In this document: positions 42,101-48,460 of the stretch, piece after piece
Position numbering within the stretch: position 1 is the stretch's first letter
How the letters are laid out: each line of letters begins with the position of its first letter
From: Syngnathus acus
Taxonomy: Eukaryota; Chordata; Actinopteri; Syngnathiformes; Syngnathidae
NCBI RefSeq assembly: GCF_901709675.1
Contig: NC_051100.1
Span: 9,768,786-9,832,785 of the forward strand
Direction: 5' to 3'
DNA length: 64,000 nucleotides
Position numbers and translations under genes: made by a program
Notes under the pieces: generated by a model
Told to the model about the DNA's origin: nothing
The model's input: the letters and a program-made list of their open reading frames with translations, nothing else
Database searches by the model: none

Positions 42101-42560
42101 GCATAACTTTGCGATCGAGCTGGCCCGAGTTGTTTTTCGCTAGTGGATTCATTCATTCCCTTCTAGATTATGCAAAGACACATCGCATCACCAAGGAACA
42201 AGTTAGCGAACAGGCAGTCAAAAAGAAGGGCAGCGAGCGAATGAAAGATATTCGAAATAGAGATGGCTTTTTGTCGAACAACAGCAGTCTTACCTGCGCT
42301 GCCAAGTTGAAAATCACGTCCGTTTTTCGACGAAAGTGTGCTAGTAATCCAAAGGAACATTTAAGTGGTGACTCGGGGAGGTTTCACCGCTCGTCGTCGG
42401 CCCCAGGTTGATGTTGAACACGGGTGGATAAAGTCGTTTTCGCAGAGCGCTGCTGTTTGCCTTGTTGAGAAGCTTCTCCAGCCTGCCTCTTTCCTCAGAC
42501 TCCCACCACCCTCCCCCGACTTCTGAGCATGATTGACGGGCGTGTTGATCACGCCCTGTC
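11720..42560 (-). CDS. arid4b: ARID4B, AT-rich interactive domain protein 4B (whole spliced gene)
   Basis: Chromatin-binding subunit of the Sin3A-HDAC co-repressor complex, acting in the nucleus. The coding exons, in transcript order, are 40452-40457 (ATG at 40455-40457), 31573-31683, 28591-28656, 28226-28316, 27254-27333, 26897-26988, 24424-24565, 23232-23311, 21634-21710, 20942-21090, 20780-20852, 20420-20514, 20215-20312, 19918-20107, 19575-19828, 17499-17681, 16486-16570, 16200-16410, 14915-16120, 14727-14837, 14383-14607, 13880-14026 and 13661-13809. They sum to 3921 nt, an unbroken 1306-residue frame, against about 1312 in human. Domains in order: N-terminal Tudor region (~1-120), RBB1NT (~170-260), acidic linker, ARID (~300-397), Glu-rich linker, chromo barrel (~545-620), long disordered Ser/Lys-rich part, and a C-terminal coiled coil (~1209-1255). 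The C-terminus ends in VECR like human ARID4B and lacks ARID4A-specific sequence, so 4B rather than 4A. Every junction is GT-AG except one GC-AG. Outer limits of the transcript are inferred. Confidence 0.96.
11739..11744 (-). terminator. Candidate ARID4B polyadenylation signal AATAAA
   Basis: AATAAA on the minus strand with a downstream GU-rich element within 50 nt. A closer alternative is at 13343-13348. Confidence 0.45.
13661..13809 (-). CDS. arid4b: ARID4B last coding exon, residues 1258-1306 and stop
   Basis: Encodes a Ser run, then [13 protein letters not shown], another Ser run and [11 protein letters not shown] followed by TGA (13661-13663). Human ARID4B ends SQNGMSVECR after a similar Ser run. 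The TCC/TCT repeats read as GGA/GAG on the plus strand and give spurious acidic frames there. Confidence 0.95.
13880..14026 (-). CDS. arid4b: ARID4B exon, residues 1209-1258 (C-terminal coiled coil)
   Basis: Encodes [49 protein letters not shown], the conserved coiled coil of the ARID4 family. Acceptor CACCAG, donor GAAA|GTGAGT. Confidence 0.96.
14383..14607 (-). CDS. arid4b: ARID4B exon, residues 1134-1209
   Basis: Begins [14 protein letters not shown] (human TNSSDSEEL) and ends [11 protein letters not shown], the conserved lead-in to the C-terminal coiled coil. Donor ATGT|GTAAGT. Confidence 0.95.
14727..14837 (-). CDS. arid4b: ARID4B exon, residues 1097-1134 (basic segment)
   Basis: Encodes [20 protein letters not shown] then [17 protein letters not shown]: a Lys/Arg-rich, nuclear-localisation-like segment. 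Acceptor TTGTAG, donor ACAG|GTAAAC. Confidence 0.92.
14915..16120 (-). CDS. arid4b: ARID4B large exon, residues 695-1097 (disordered region)
   Basis: A 1206-nt exon, exactly 402 codons. Ser/Glu/Lys-rich and disordered, with the family-specific block [20 protein letters not shown] and further on [19 protein letters not shown], both nearly identical to human ARID4B. Acceptor TTCTCAG, donor AAAG|GTACAA. Confidence 0.96.
16200..16410 (-). CDS. arid4b: ARID4B exon, residues 625-695
   Basis: Encodes [20 protein letters not shown] and a linker ending [16 protein letters not shown]. Acceptor TTCACAG, donor CAAG|GTAGCA. No defined domain; charged and Ser-rich. Confidence 0.93.
16486..16570 (-). CDS. 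arid4b: ARID4B exon, residues 596-624 (end of chromo barrel)
   Basis: Encodes [20 protein letters not shown] then IKHRKKIK, the closing aromatic-cage strand plus a basic tail. Donor AAG|GTACCG. Confidence 0.95.
17297..17313 (+). promoter_or_regulatory. CTCF-like motif in ARID4B intron
   Basis: TGCCACTAGAGGGCTCA fits the CCACTAGAGGGC core. Confidence 0.4.
17499..17681 (-). CDS. arid4b: ARID4B exon, residues 535-596 (chromo barrel)
   Basis: Encodes [49 protein letters not shown], most of the chromo-barrel (MRG-like) methyl-lysine-reader domain. Donor CAG|GTAAGA. Confidence 0.96.
17682..19574 (-). other. ARID4B intron before the chromo-barrel exon
   Basis: 1.9 kb, no genes; one CTCF-like motif at 17989. 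The neighbouring intron 16571-17498 (0.9 kb) holds another at 17297. Confidence 0.55.
17989..18006 (+). promoter_or_regulatory. CTCF-like motif in ARID4B intron
   Basis: GCCACAAGGGGGAGCTGG fits the core with one or two mismatches; same orientation as the motif 0.7 kb away. Confidence 0.35.
19575..19828 (-). CDS. arid4b: ARID4B exon, residues 451-535 (Glu-rich linker)
   Basis: Encodes a low-complexity acidic linker: a Glu run broken by single Asp residues (GAG/GAA repeats, about 19690-19742), then [20 protein letters not shown]. Poorly conserved between species. Acceptor CCTCAG, donor TCTGG|GTAGGT. Confidence 0.9.
19918..20107 (-). CDS. arid4b: ARID4B exon, residues 387-450 (end of ARID)
   Basis: Encodes [20 protein letters not shown] and then a variable Pro/Glu-rich tail. 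The donor AAG|GTGCAG is weak but is the only one whose phase fits the next exon; the open frame continues past it into the 89-bp intron, so intron retention would extend rather than immediately stop the protein. Confidence 0.88.
20215..20312 (-). CDS. arid4b: ARID4B exon, residues 355-387 (ARID core)
   Basis: Encodes [33 protein letters not shown], the DNA-contacting helix-turn region. Donor CGCAA|GTATGT; flanking introns are only 107 bp each. Confidence 0.96.
20420..20514 (-). CDS. arid4b: ARID4B exon, residues 323-354 (ARID core)
   Basis: Encodes [32 protein letters not shown], the conserved ARID helices. Donor AAT|GTGAGG. Confidence 0.96.
20780..20852 (-). CDS. arid4b: ARID4B exon, residues 299-323 (ARID helix 1)
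   Basis: Encodes [20 protein letters not shown] then MEDR, the opening of the ARID DNA-binding domain. Acceptor ATTTAG, donor GAA|GTGAGT. Confidence 0.95.
20942..21090 (-). CDS. arid4b: ARID4B exon, residues 249-298 (acidic linker)
   Basis: Encodes [31 protein letters not shown] and then an Asp/Glu run that separates RBB1NT from the ARID domain. Donor GAG|GTGAAT. Confidence 0.95.
21634..21710 (-). CDS. arid4b: ARID4B exon, residues 223-249 (end of RBB1NT)
   Basis: Encodes [20 protein letters not shown] then AGLKP. Acceptor TTGCAG, donor CCGG|GTGAGA. Confidence 0.95.
23232..23311 (-). CDS. arid4b: ARID4B exon, residues 197-223 (RBB1NT)
   Basis: Encodes [20 protein letters not shown] and SFKDGKF. 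Acceptor CTCAG|GTC, donor AATT|GTGAGT. Corresponds to human [20 protein letters not shown]. Confidence 0.94.
24218..24265 (+). repeat. Fragment of the same teleost dispersed repeat
   Basis: CCATCCATCCATTTTATGAA then GCGCTTCTCCTCATGAGGGT matches the opening of the family. In the ARID4B intron after the RBB1NT-start exon. Confidence 0.5.
24424..24565 (-). CDS. arid4b: ARID4B exon, residues 149-196 (start of RBB1NT)
   Basis: Encodes an acidic Ser patch ([19 protein letters not shown]) and then [20 protein letters not shown] ending YPAL, the first half of the RBB1NT domain. Donor CTG|GTGAGC. Confidence 0.95.
24726..24800 (+). mobile_element. hAT-type element end (related to the 33-kb MITE)
   Basis: CACAGGTGTCAAACTCAAGG followed by GGGGCCATATCCAGC matches the terminus of the 33.25-33.56 kb element. 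A possible decayed opposite end (GGCCCACATTTGAGT) is at about 25988-26002, which would make an element of about 1.28 kb; that pairing is uncertain. Confidence 0.55.
26188..26299. repeat. Diverged tandem duplication (~53-59 bp unit)
   Basis: GGTGAGCTTTAACCTA...GTTATCC...AAACAAATTATAAC then GGTGAGTTTTAACCTA...GTTATCC...AAACAAATCATAAC; the second copy has a small insertion (TATTGA). Confidence 0.75.
26897..26988 (-). CDS. arid4b: ARID4B exon, residues 119-149
   Basis: Encodes [30 protein letters not shown]. The GKKGNRGRR stretch is a basic, nuclear-localisation-like segment conserved in the family. Acceptor CTGCAG, donor AAT|GTGAGT. Confidence 0.95.
27254..27333 (-). CDS. arid4b: ARID4B exon, residues 92-118 (end of Tudor), GC donor
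   Basis: Encodes [20 protein letters not shown] and RHFAESE. The donor is GAG|GCGAGT, a GC rather than GT site. The only nearby GT (GAGA|GTGAGG) would break the frame with the next exon, so the GC donor is required. Confidence 0.93.
27925..28010. repeat. 43-bp tandem duplication, two copies
   Basis: CTCAGCGCTGAGAAACAAAT... and CTCAGCGCTGATAAACAAAT..., each ending CTAACAGTTA; about 41 of 43 positions agree (27925-27967, 27968-28010). In an ARID4B intron. Confidence 0.9.
28226..28316 (-). CDS. arid4b: ARID4B exon, residues 62-92 (Tudor)
   Basis: Encodes [20 protein letters not shown] and [10 protein letters not shown], a typical Tudor beta-barrel. Flanked by CTACAG and GTTG|GTGAGT; ends one base into the next codon. 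Confidence 0.95.
28591..28656 (-). CDS. arid4b: ARID4B exon, residues 40-61
   Basis: 22 codons, [20 protein letters not shown] then LK, between CTCAG and AAG|GTGAGA. Links the first Tudor strand block to the VGAIVEV strand. Confidence 0.95.
29595..29637. repeat. AAAAT-rich low-complexity tract
   Basis: Runs of AAAATAAAATAAAAAT; simple sequence, no other signal. Confidence 0.85.
30095..30182 (+). mobile_element. SINE-like dispersed repeat fragment (terminal part)
   Basis: GACTCCACATG followed by GAACCCCACACTTCTGAACT, GCGAGGCGGACGTGCT and CCACCATGCCGCC is the right end of a very common teleost repeat whose end resembles a tRNA in reverse complement. Only the end survives. In ARID4B intron 3. 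Confidence 0.55.
31411..31427 (+). promoter_or_regulatory. CTCF-like motif in ARID4B intron 3
   Basis: ACCACAGGAGGCGCTAC fits CCACNAGGNGGCGCTR. Confidence 0.4.
31573..31683 (-). CDS. arid4b: ARID4B exon, residues 3-39 (N-terminal Tudor region)
   Basis: Encodes [20 protein letters not shown] and the following [12 protein letters not shown], close to identical to human ARID4A/B. Donor AAG|GTAAGG. 37 whole codons. Confidence 0.95.
32136..32214. repeat. (AAT)n microsatellite, interrupted
   Basis: Two runs of ATA/AAT triplets separated by TATTAATATTAAT. Confidence 0.95.
33013..33104. repeat. (TG)n microsatellite, ~46 units
   Basis: Nearly pure TG for about 92 bp with one TGCG interruption near the start. 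In ARID4B intron 2, 150 bp from the hAT MITE. Confidence 0.98.
33251..33560. mobile_element. hAT-type MITE, 310 bp, with perfect 8-bp target duplication
   Basis: Terminal inverted repeats CAGGAGTGTCAAACTCA and (reverse complement of the right end) CACAGGTGTCAAACTCA, flanked on both sides by CTCTAGAA (33243-33250 and 33561-33568). 8-bp duplications are diagnostic for hAT elements. No transposase frame, so non-autonomous. The GGGCCGCAT / CGGGCCGTAT subterminal blocks are typical of a widespread teleost family. Lies in ARID4B intron 2. Confidence 0.85.
36461..36500. repeat. (CT)n microsatellite with GT interruptions
   Basis: CTCTCTCTGTCTCTCTCTCT then a further CT run. Confidence 0.95.
38400..38470 (-). 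repeat. ATTAATCG-type dispersed repeat relic
   Basis: Minus strand has CATCGATTAAAAAGAACAAC, AGATTAATTTGATAATCAG and TTTAATCGGATTAATCG, typical of a widespread fish repeat. A related relic is at 51158-51215. Confidence 0.4.
40229..40312 (+). repeat. Fragment of the same teleost dispersed repeat
   Basis: GTGCCTATTCCATCTGACTT, GAGAGGAGGGGGACACC and TTCCCAGCCGATTAATCAGA correspond in order to the family's GGAGCCTATCCCAGCTGACT ... GAGAGGCGGGGTACACC ... GTCGCCAGCCAATCGCAGG. Confidence 0.5.
40452..40500 (-). CDS. arid4b: ARID4B coding exon 1 (start codon; only Met-Lys)
   Basis: Acceptor CTTTCAG at 40501-40502 and donor AAG|GTAGGC leave a 49-nt exon with 43 nt of 5' UTR and just two codons, ATG AAG (40452-40457). 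Joined to the next exon it reads [20 protein letters not shown], matching the known ARID4 start MKALDEPPYL, which fixes the start codon. Confidence 0.9.
40501..42293 (-). other. ARID4B intron 1, CpG-rich
   Basis: GC- and CpG-dense from about 41000 on, continuous with the promoter. Likely part of one CpG island. Open frames here (for example 41302-41748 minus) follow from the GC content. Confidence 0.6.
40958..40992. repeat. (CA)n microsatellite
   Basis: CACACACA interrupted by CTCACG; lies in ARID4B intron 1 near the start of the CpG-rich block. Confidence 0.95.
42294..42560 (-). other. arid4b: ARID4B non-coding first exon (5' UTR)
   Basis: A good donor (GCGCAG|GTAAGA on the minus strand, exon edge 42294) lies in a CpG-rich block about 1.8 kb upstream of the exon holding the start codon. 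The transcription start is not visible; 42560 is a rough upper limit just inside the CCAAT-containing promoter. The donor is well supported, the exon start is inferred. Confidence 0.5.
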
Positions 42561-42711
42561 ATTTCTGCGCAATCCAATTGGATGATAACGCCATCGGAAA
42601 CGCCTTACTTCGCAACGATTGGTTTATAATGGGAAAAAAAACACCCATGGCAATCCATACGAAATAAACGTACCTACTGGTTACTTGACACAACAAGAAA
42701 AATACGGAAAA

Positions 42712-42725
42712 ACTACAACTCCCAG
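42712..42725 (+). promoter_or_regulatory. ZNF143/THAP11-type motif ACTACAACTCCCAG
   Basis: Matches the core of the Staf/ZNF143 site (ACTACAATTCCCAGAATGC) with one change within the core, and sits between the two divergent first exons. This motif is characteristic of bidirectional housekeeping promoters. Binding itself is inferred. Confidence 0.5.
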
Positions 42726-42949
42726 GTTTATGATCATCTATAGGTGCGTTTGTTTTACGGTATCGTGTGTCCCGATTGGACGATCTTTTTTCCTTGGTGT
42801 CAAATACAGGCTTGGATGTTGCTATCGGGCAATGTTGTTGTATGCATACAACACACACATTGAGCTCGACACGCATATAAGCGTAGCTTCAGCAGACTTT
42901 ATATTCCTAGTTCCGGCATTAGCATTGCGTAATAGCTTGTGAGTTGGCT

Positions 42950-43160
42950 CGTGTCGTGGATGCAATACTAAACTGATATCACTTCGTGATCTTGGCAATT
43001 CTGTCGTCTGTGCTATTCGACCAAATTATTACTATTTAAACTAGGTAGAAATGTGGGCTGGTAGCGATCGTTTGTGTTAGCATGCTAACACAAGTCAACT
43101 AGCCGTGTGGCTAACGGAAACGACCGGTCAGTCACCATTCTGGTATCGGAGACAACCAAG
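42950..43160 (+). other. ggps1: GGPS1 non-coding first exon (probable)
   Basis: A strong donor, ACCAAG|GTAGGT, ends at 43160, about 640 bp before the exon containing the start codon and downstream of the shared promoter. The transcription start is not visible, so the left edge is a guess. Confidence 0.4.
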
Positions 43161-43800
43161 GTAGGTAGAGATGAAGACAATTCGGCAACACTTTGTGTAT
43201 TTAGAATTACAATCGTGATAGGACGTTGCTCACCGCGACTCTTAACAGGCTAAGCCGTAGGAAATTAATATGATTTGAATTTATTCTAGTCTGTCTTGAT
43301 GGAACTTCTGACTTCACAGACGTTTTCATCTTAAAAAAAAATATTTAATCCAATCTGTCTTTCTCGAAATAATCATTACATATGGAAAAAAAAAATACTG
43401 CTGGATTTCCACAAATATTTTTATTTTGTGTTATACTAAGGCGGCGGCCTTTGAGTTATTTCTATTTTATTTTTCCTATCCTAATAAATATTTTGAGGCC
43501 TAAAATCAGCTACGTCTATTTCATGCACTTGAACTGAAATGTTTTTCTTTTTCTTGCTGCTGTGACCAATTAGTATCTATTCATTGCATTTTCCCACATA
43601 TTATTCTATTTACCAACATTTCTTTTGAAATACTGCTTGTATAAGAACATCTGCTGTGTAATTACACTTTAAAGGATCCAATACGCTGGGTGCTCAAACT
43701 AGACTAGATTAATGCACATTCCAATTTTCTTTTTACCCCATTTTAATGAAAATCTTTCCCATTTTCTTCTCACAACGAGACTTCAAATAGTTTTGAAGTG

Positions 43801-43873
43801 ATGGACGGTGAGCCAGAAGTTGCCTCAGAGCGAATTCTCCTGGAGCCATACAAATACTTGTTACAACTGCCAG
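43801..43873 (+). CDS. ggps1: GGPS1 coding exon 1, residues 1-25
   Basis: ATG at 43801, then ILLEPYKYLLQLPG; donor CCAG|GTGAGT. The exon probably begins a few bases upstream, after CAAATAG at 43790, with ten bases of 5' UTR. Confidence 0.95.
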
Positions 43874-46800
43874 GTGAGTGACCTGTTCAACTTAACAAAC
43901 ATCACTGTTTGTTGGAAGTTGGAACTTTTATAATTCATACAGTGAGCACTGGAACATGAAGTCCAGTAAGAGAAAGTCTCTATAAAATGATATTATGCCT
44001 TCTAACATTGATTTTTCAGGGGACCTGCTGCTACCGCCTACCAGTTAATCTTATTTTTAAGTACTCCACACTTGCAATTATAATGACTAGGCTACTGTGC
44101 AACACGTACTAATCAATAGAATTCAACATCAGCCCCATATTGCGAGATTGTATTCATTTGTTTGGTTTTTGTCCTGGTTTCTTAGTCAACTTGTGATTTA
44201 GCATCACATGAAATAGATTGAAATAATCAAACGCTGTTTTTTTATTTCCTCAGGAAAACAAGTGCGGACAAAACTTGCTCAAGCGTTCAACCACTGGCTC
44301 AATGTTCCAGAGGACAAACTCCAGGTGAGCAACTGAAACGAAATATTCCCCAATCAACAAAATGTTTGAAATAGCCACAAGACAGCATGGTACACATTAA
44401 ATGAACTTGCAGCAAAATAAAACCAGTTGATTGGGTCAAGTTTGCTGTTCCTAAATTTTCTGTATGTCAATTTCCCTTCCGTCCAATTGGGGGTGCTACG
44501 TGCCTTGCACTTGAGCTGTTGTATTGTTTCCAATTGGAGAACTTGCCTTACATTTACACTCGCTAGTGCCTCCCAGATCAAACACAATCAATTATGGGAT
44601 GCTGGTCAACCTCTGCTTTTGACTGCTCTCCTTTTTATTACCAGTATTGACTTGTCCTCGTCGCCATGTTGCACCAAGAAGCAGAGACGGAGACACAAGT
44701 ATAATTTAGCAATAATTTCCAAATGGAGTCCTCTTTGTATGCATACCTTTCTCAGCAATTTTGGTCAAATTTCAAATCGGATATTAGAGGTTCCTATTTA
44801 CATTCCGGTCACATGATAACATTATGAAACAGAAAGGCCGCATCCCACAAGGCATTTTACACATCATGTGTGCCTACGTGTTCCACGTCATACTTGTTTT
44901 CGGTTTGCACGCCACGTGACCGCCGTAGCTTCATATTGTTAACAAATCTGACTTTAGTCTTCTGCCACAAGCCTTCTAATTCCAATTGTGGTGAATTATG
45001 GCACAGCACGCCCCCGCCCCTCTTTGCGCGGCGCTCGGTAAACTCCCGCTGAACCCATCGCGCGGACTGAGAGCACTCCTCTCGGCATCATTAGCTCTCT
45101 GCTGCCAAGAAGGCGCCGCCATGGAAACCAGTGTGCCTTCAAATGGATGGATGAATGGAGTGACACTGGTGTCCTGTGTCGTTCGTTTGAACATCGACAG
45201 TACAGAATGTGAGATGCGTGTCATGTTGAGATTTAGCCGTTCTACTGTTGCCCTTGTTCTGTTCTCTTGGGCAATGAAGAACGACTAGCATCACAATATT
45301 CTGTATTTGCAGCACTCAACATATGAATGCATTCCCAACAGATTTGTTGTTCAATAACAAAAAAGTGGACCGCTTGACTGGATTCAGATTGTACTGCAAT
45401 TGGGGCAGAAAAGGACCACACAACTCGTTTTATCTATCTTAACCCATTTGACTGGCCAGTTGTACATTCATGGCCTACATGCGTACAAATTACGGTCACG
45501 CCGCCACTATAGGAATAGAACTGCGTAATAACTAAGGACCTTATGTACTGCATTTGCACTTTGAATGACTCAGTCAGTGGCGCGAGGCATCATCCGTTCC
45601 ATCCACTGGCTTGTCTGGTGCAACGCTTCTTGTGCAGCCTCCCGAAATGACAAAATGGCAGCCTGCTCACAAGTGACTGGCCTTCAGTATATTGGCAGTC
45701 TGACTGAACATATTCCATGGCAGTTCTTGGAGCCGTTATGGATGGAAATTTTGGATTTGCCTTGGCGGTTGTGATTTCTGTTACTTTGAGTCGTGAAGCC
45801 AATGTCACTTGTCTAATGGGAGGGAACAGACTGTCACTCAAAGAATAGTGTTAAGTCGCAATTCGTGTTCACGCTCAGTTTTAAGTAGGGAAGTGCCTCT
45901 CAAACTGTGATGTGCAAAATAAACTAAAACATTTCATTTAAATACACAAAACCAAATGTTTAGTTTTGATCCCATTAAAAGCTCAGACATTAGGTTGAAA
46001 CATTACAAGAATATTTTGGGGCACATATGGTAGTTAAGTTTAATTGCCATTACAATGTTGTATTATATAGCTAAGGGGTCCCTTGGCCCAAAATGTTTGA
46101 GAACCCCAGTTCAAGAGCGTACAGTAACGCTAAGTGGCTCTCTAAGGTTTCAGGGTCAGTTAAAGGTTGTGTTAGGCAGCCTTGGCCATCTGTCTGACCC
46201 ACTGAGCCTCTCTTTGTGCAAACAGCTCTCACTCCCACCAGCCTTCGAATCTAATCTCAAGGCCAGTTTTTGACTTACTGCTTTGTTTCTTGTATCCTCC
46301 TTCAAGGGGTTTCATTTCAGTCATTCAACATCAGTGTAGACATTTCCAGAGGAAAAAAAGTACTCTGATTTGGATTTAATAGATTACAAATGGAAACATT
46401 GTTTTTGTAATGCGAGAAAGTAAATTTAGCTTAGGTAGATACAACTTGTGCATATAAATTATCATAATGTTGTAAATTTTCCCAAAATTATGACTGATCA
46501 TGAGGAAAACTATTTTGTATGTGTAGAAGTTCAACCACATCACATCATTTGACTGTCTTGTCTTGGGAGAGAGCATGCAAACATGGCGCTCTCTGCTGTT
46601 AACAAGATGTAGTGCATCAACAATTTTCCTCTACACACCAAGTCCCACCGTGTATTAAGAGGTCACTTACTTGTACGCAATTCAGGTGATCATCGAAGTG
46701 ACGGAGATGTTGCACAATGCCAGCTTGCTCATAGACGACATCGAGGACAACTCCAATTTACGGCGAGGCTTTCCCGTGGCCCACAGCATCTACGGCGTTC

Positions 46801-47483
46801 CTTCGGTCATCAACTCTGCCAACTATGTGTACTTCCTGGGTTTGGAGAAGGTGTTGACGCTGGACAACCCCGAGGCTGTGCGCGTGTTCACCCGGCAGCT
46901 GCTGGAGCTGCACCGCGGCCAGGGCCTGGACATCCACTGGAGGGACACGTACACCTGTCCCACGGAACAGGAGTACCGCAACATGGTGCTTCAGAAAACC
47001 GGTGGCCTCTTTGGCCTGGCCGTGGGCCTGATGCAGCTGTTCTCCGATTGGAAGCAGGACTTGAAGCCCCTCCTGGACACACTGGGCCTCTTTTTTCAGA
47101 TCCGGGACGACTACGCCAACCTGCGCTCGTGCGAGTATAGTGAGAACAAGAGTTTTTGCGAGGACCTGACAGAAGGCAAGTTCTCTTTCCCCACCATTCA
47201 CGCCATCTGGTCACGTCCAGAGAGCACCCAGGTGCAGAACATCCTCAGGCAGCGCACAGACAACATGGACATCAAGCGCTACTGCGTGGACTACCTCGAG
47301 AAGGTGGGCTCGTTCGCGTACACTCGTCAGACTCTGCGGGAGCTAGAGGCCGAGTCTTACCATCTGATCAGGGGTCTCGGGGGGAATCCTCAGCTGGAAA
47401 GCTTGGTAGAACACCTCAGCCACATGCATCGAGAGACTGAAACGGAGTCGAATGCTGAGCAGCACATCAAGCAAAACCGCTGA
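43801..47483 (+). CDS. ggps1: GGPS1, geranylgeranyl diphosphate synthase (whole spliced CDS)
   Basis: Adds isopentenyl diphosphate to farnesyl diphosphate to give C20 geranylgeranyl diphosphate, the donor for Rho/Rab prenylation; cytosolic, Mg2+-dependent, hexameric in mammals. Coding exons 43801-43873, 44254-44324 and 46686-47483 join in frame to 313 residues (human 300). The start MDGEPEVASERILLEPYKYL aligns with human MEKTQETVQRILLEPYKYL, so the ATG is secure. The first Asp-rich motif DDIED is at residues 65-69 and the second, FFQIRDDYAN, has its Asp pair at 189-190; the KTGGLFGLAVGLMQLFSD helix lies between. The C-terminus runs about 13 residues beyond human (ending IKQNR). Arranged head-to-head with ARID4B and tail-to-tail with B3GALNT2, as in other vertebrates apart from the absent TBCE. 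Confidence 0.97.
44254..44324 (+). CDS. ggps1: GGPS1 coding exon 2, residues 25-48
   Basis: Acceptor TTTCCTCAG, then GKQVRTKLAQAFNHWLNVPE and DKLQ, donor CAG|GTGAGC. Carries the G-K-Q-x-R substrate-binding motif. Confidence 0.95.
44325..46685 (+). other. GGPS1 intron 3 (between coding exons 2 and 3, 2.4 kb)
   Basis: Contains the hAT-like remnant at 45.9-46.1 kb and an isolated GC-rich patch at 44998-45130 with a GC box (CCCCCGCCCC) and an ATG in strong Kozak context (GCCGCCATGG, ATG at 45121). Otherwise nothing recognisable. Confidence 0.55.
45892..46110. mobile_element. hAT-like MITE remnant in GGPS1 intron
   Basis: Left end AGTGCCTCTCAAACTGTG and right end CCCAAAATGTTTGAGAACCC are imperfect inverted termini of the TTCTCAAAC class common to hAT elements. 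No clear target duplication, so old. Confidence 0.5.
46686..47483 (+). CDS. ggps1: GGPS1 coding exon 3, residues 49-313 (catalytic body)
   Basis: Acceptor CAATTCAG, starting VIIEVTEMLHNASLLIDDIE. A single 266-codon exon holds both Asp-rich metal-binding motifs, as in mammals where the last exon carries most of the protein. Stop TGA at 47481-47483. Confidence 0.97.
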   Translation: MIIEVTEMLHNASLLIDDIEDNSNLRRGFPVAHSIYGVPSVINSANYVYFLGLEKVLTLDNPEAVRVFTRQLLELHRGQGLDIHWRDTYTCPTEQEYRNMVLQKTGGLFGLAVGLMQLFSDWKQDLKPLLDTLGLFFQIRDDYANLRSCEYSENKSFCEDLTEGKFSFPTIHAIWSRPESTQVQNILRQRTDNMDIKRYCVDYLEKVGSFAYTRQTLRELEAESYHLIRGLGGNPQLESLVEHLSHMHRETETESNAEQHIKQNR

Positions 47484-48245
47484 CCTCCTCCACCAACTCC
47501 TTGTCACTCACTGCGCTGACATGCTGCACGCCTTGCATTTAAGAAAATATTCAAGTTATCACAAAACTGTAAGAACACTAGACCAATGCATCAAGATGGA
47601 AACAAATCCAGCCTGCGTCCTGCCTTTTGTCCTTGCTGTGTTGGAATCATGTTACAATGCACTCCTTGTATTCTTTTAAACTGTACCACACTTGAATCTT
47701 GCTGGAAGCAAAAACAACCAGTGATCTGGAAAGGGGCTCTGTAGGAAATTGTCACGTTTGCTTCTTAAGTGTGAAATACTAGTCCAGACTGGCTTAGGTT
47801 TCTTTGTGTACTGCACAGACCTTTAATTTCCTACCATGGCCATGTACGCTATCATTGTGTGAATGAGGTGACATTTTAAAAGCCCGTTGAGAACCTTGAA
47901 GTTAGAAAGGTGCTATAATGAATGGAGCTCCATTTGCTTTTTTTAACACTGAGTGTTTTGCTCAAGTCCATCTTTAAAGCATGTGGCTGTTCGGAGTGCT
48001 TAAGAGACACGTGGCTCTTGTTCATCAAGCCACCAACTGCTCAAAGCGAACTTCAAATTGTCTGCTTTGTATGCAACGTAATGCTATTCCATTTTGATTT
48101 TTTTTTTTTTGTGCATGGTCAATTTTACTCTGTGTTTATCCATTGCACTTAAGTGCACGTTCAGCATCGCAAATTTTTATCATGTCCACAGAATTATTGT
48201 ACACTTATGTGTAGCAATTAAAGATTCTTCAAGGATGTGTCAAGT
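47484..48245 (+). other. ggps1: GGPS1 3' UTR (probable)
   Basis: No coding frame. An ATTAAA signal at 48218-48223 is followed by GU-rich sequence (GGATGTGTC, GGGTTTTGTTG). A second ATTAAA near 48700 with GU-rich sequence downstream offers a longer form. Confidence 0.45.
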
Positions 48246-48307
48246 TTTGCGATTTTGCGGGTTTTGTTGTCCTCGGGGTCATTTCAGTTTTCCAATGAGT
48301 AGAGGAA

Positions 48308-48322
48308 TAGCGCCATCTGTCG
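48308..48322 (-). promoter_or_regulatory. CTCF-like motif downstream of GGPS1
   Basis: Minus strand CGACAGATGGCGCTA; the AGATGGCGC core is a known CTCF variant. Confidence 0.3.
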
Positions 48323-48404
48323 AACAACCACTTCAAGACTGCACATATTTTGTGCACAATTTAAGATGAAATATTCCTTAAATGCTGTTTAAATCAATGT
48401 GCTT

Positions 48405-48460
48405 TATAGCCTCCAGCTCACCCGCGACCCTTCTGAGCATGTGTTACAGAAAATAGATGG
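48405..48460 (-). repeat. Fragment of the same teleost dispersed repeat
   Basis: Minus strand reads CCATCTATTTTCTGTAACAC, then AGGGTCGCGGGTGAGCTGGA: the family's opening. Confidence 0.55.

Larger units (their letters stand above)
42294..43160. promoter_or_regulatory. Head-to-head promoter region of ARID4B (-) and GGPS1 (+)
   Basis: The last bases of the two first exons (42294 on minus, 43160 on plus) are about 870 bp apart. The ARID4B side is CpG-rich (continuing through roughly 41000-42600); the GGPS1 side is less so. CCAAT boxes occur near 42573 and, on the minus strand, near 42619 and 42774. No TATA box is evident, as expected for housekeeping bidirectional promoters. Confidence 0.6.

Noticed and set aside
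46758-47214. Minus-strand frames of 147 and 108 codons
   Set aside because: Antisense to the GGPS1 catalytic exon; the plus-strand reading has full family identity.
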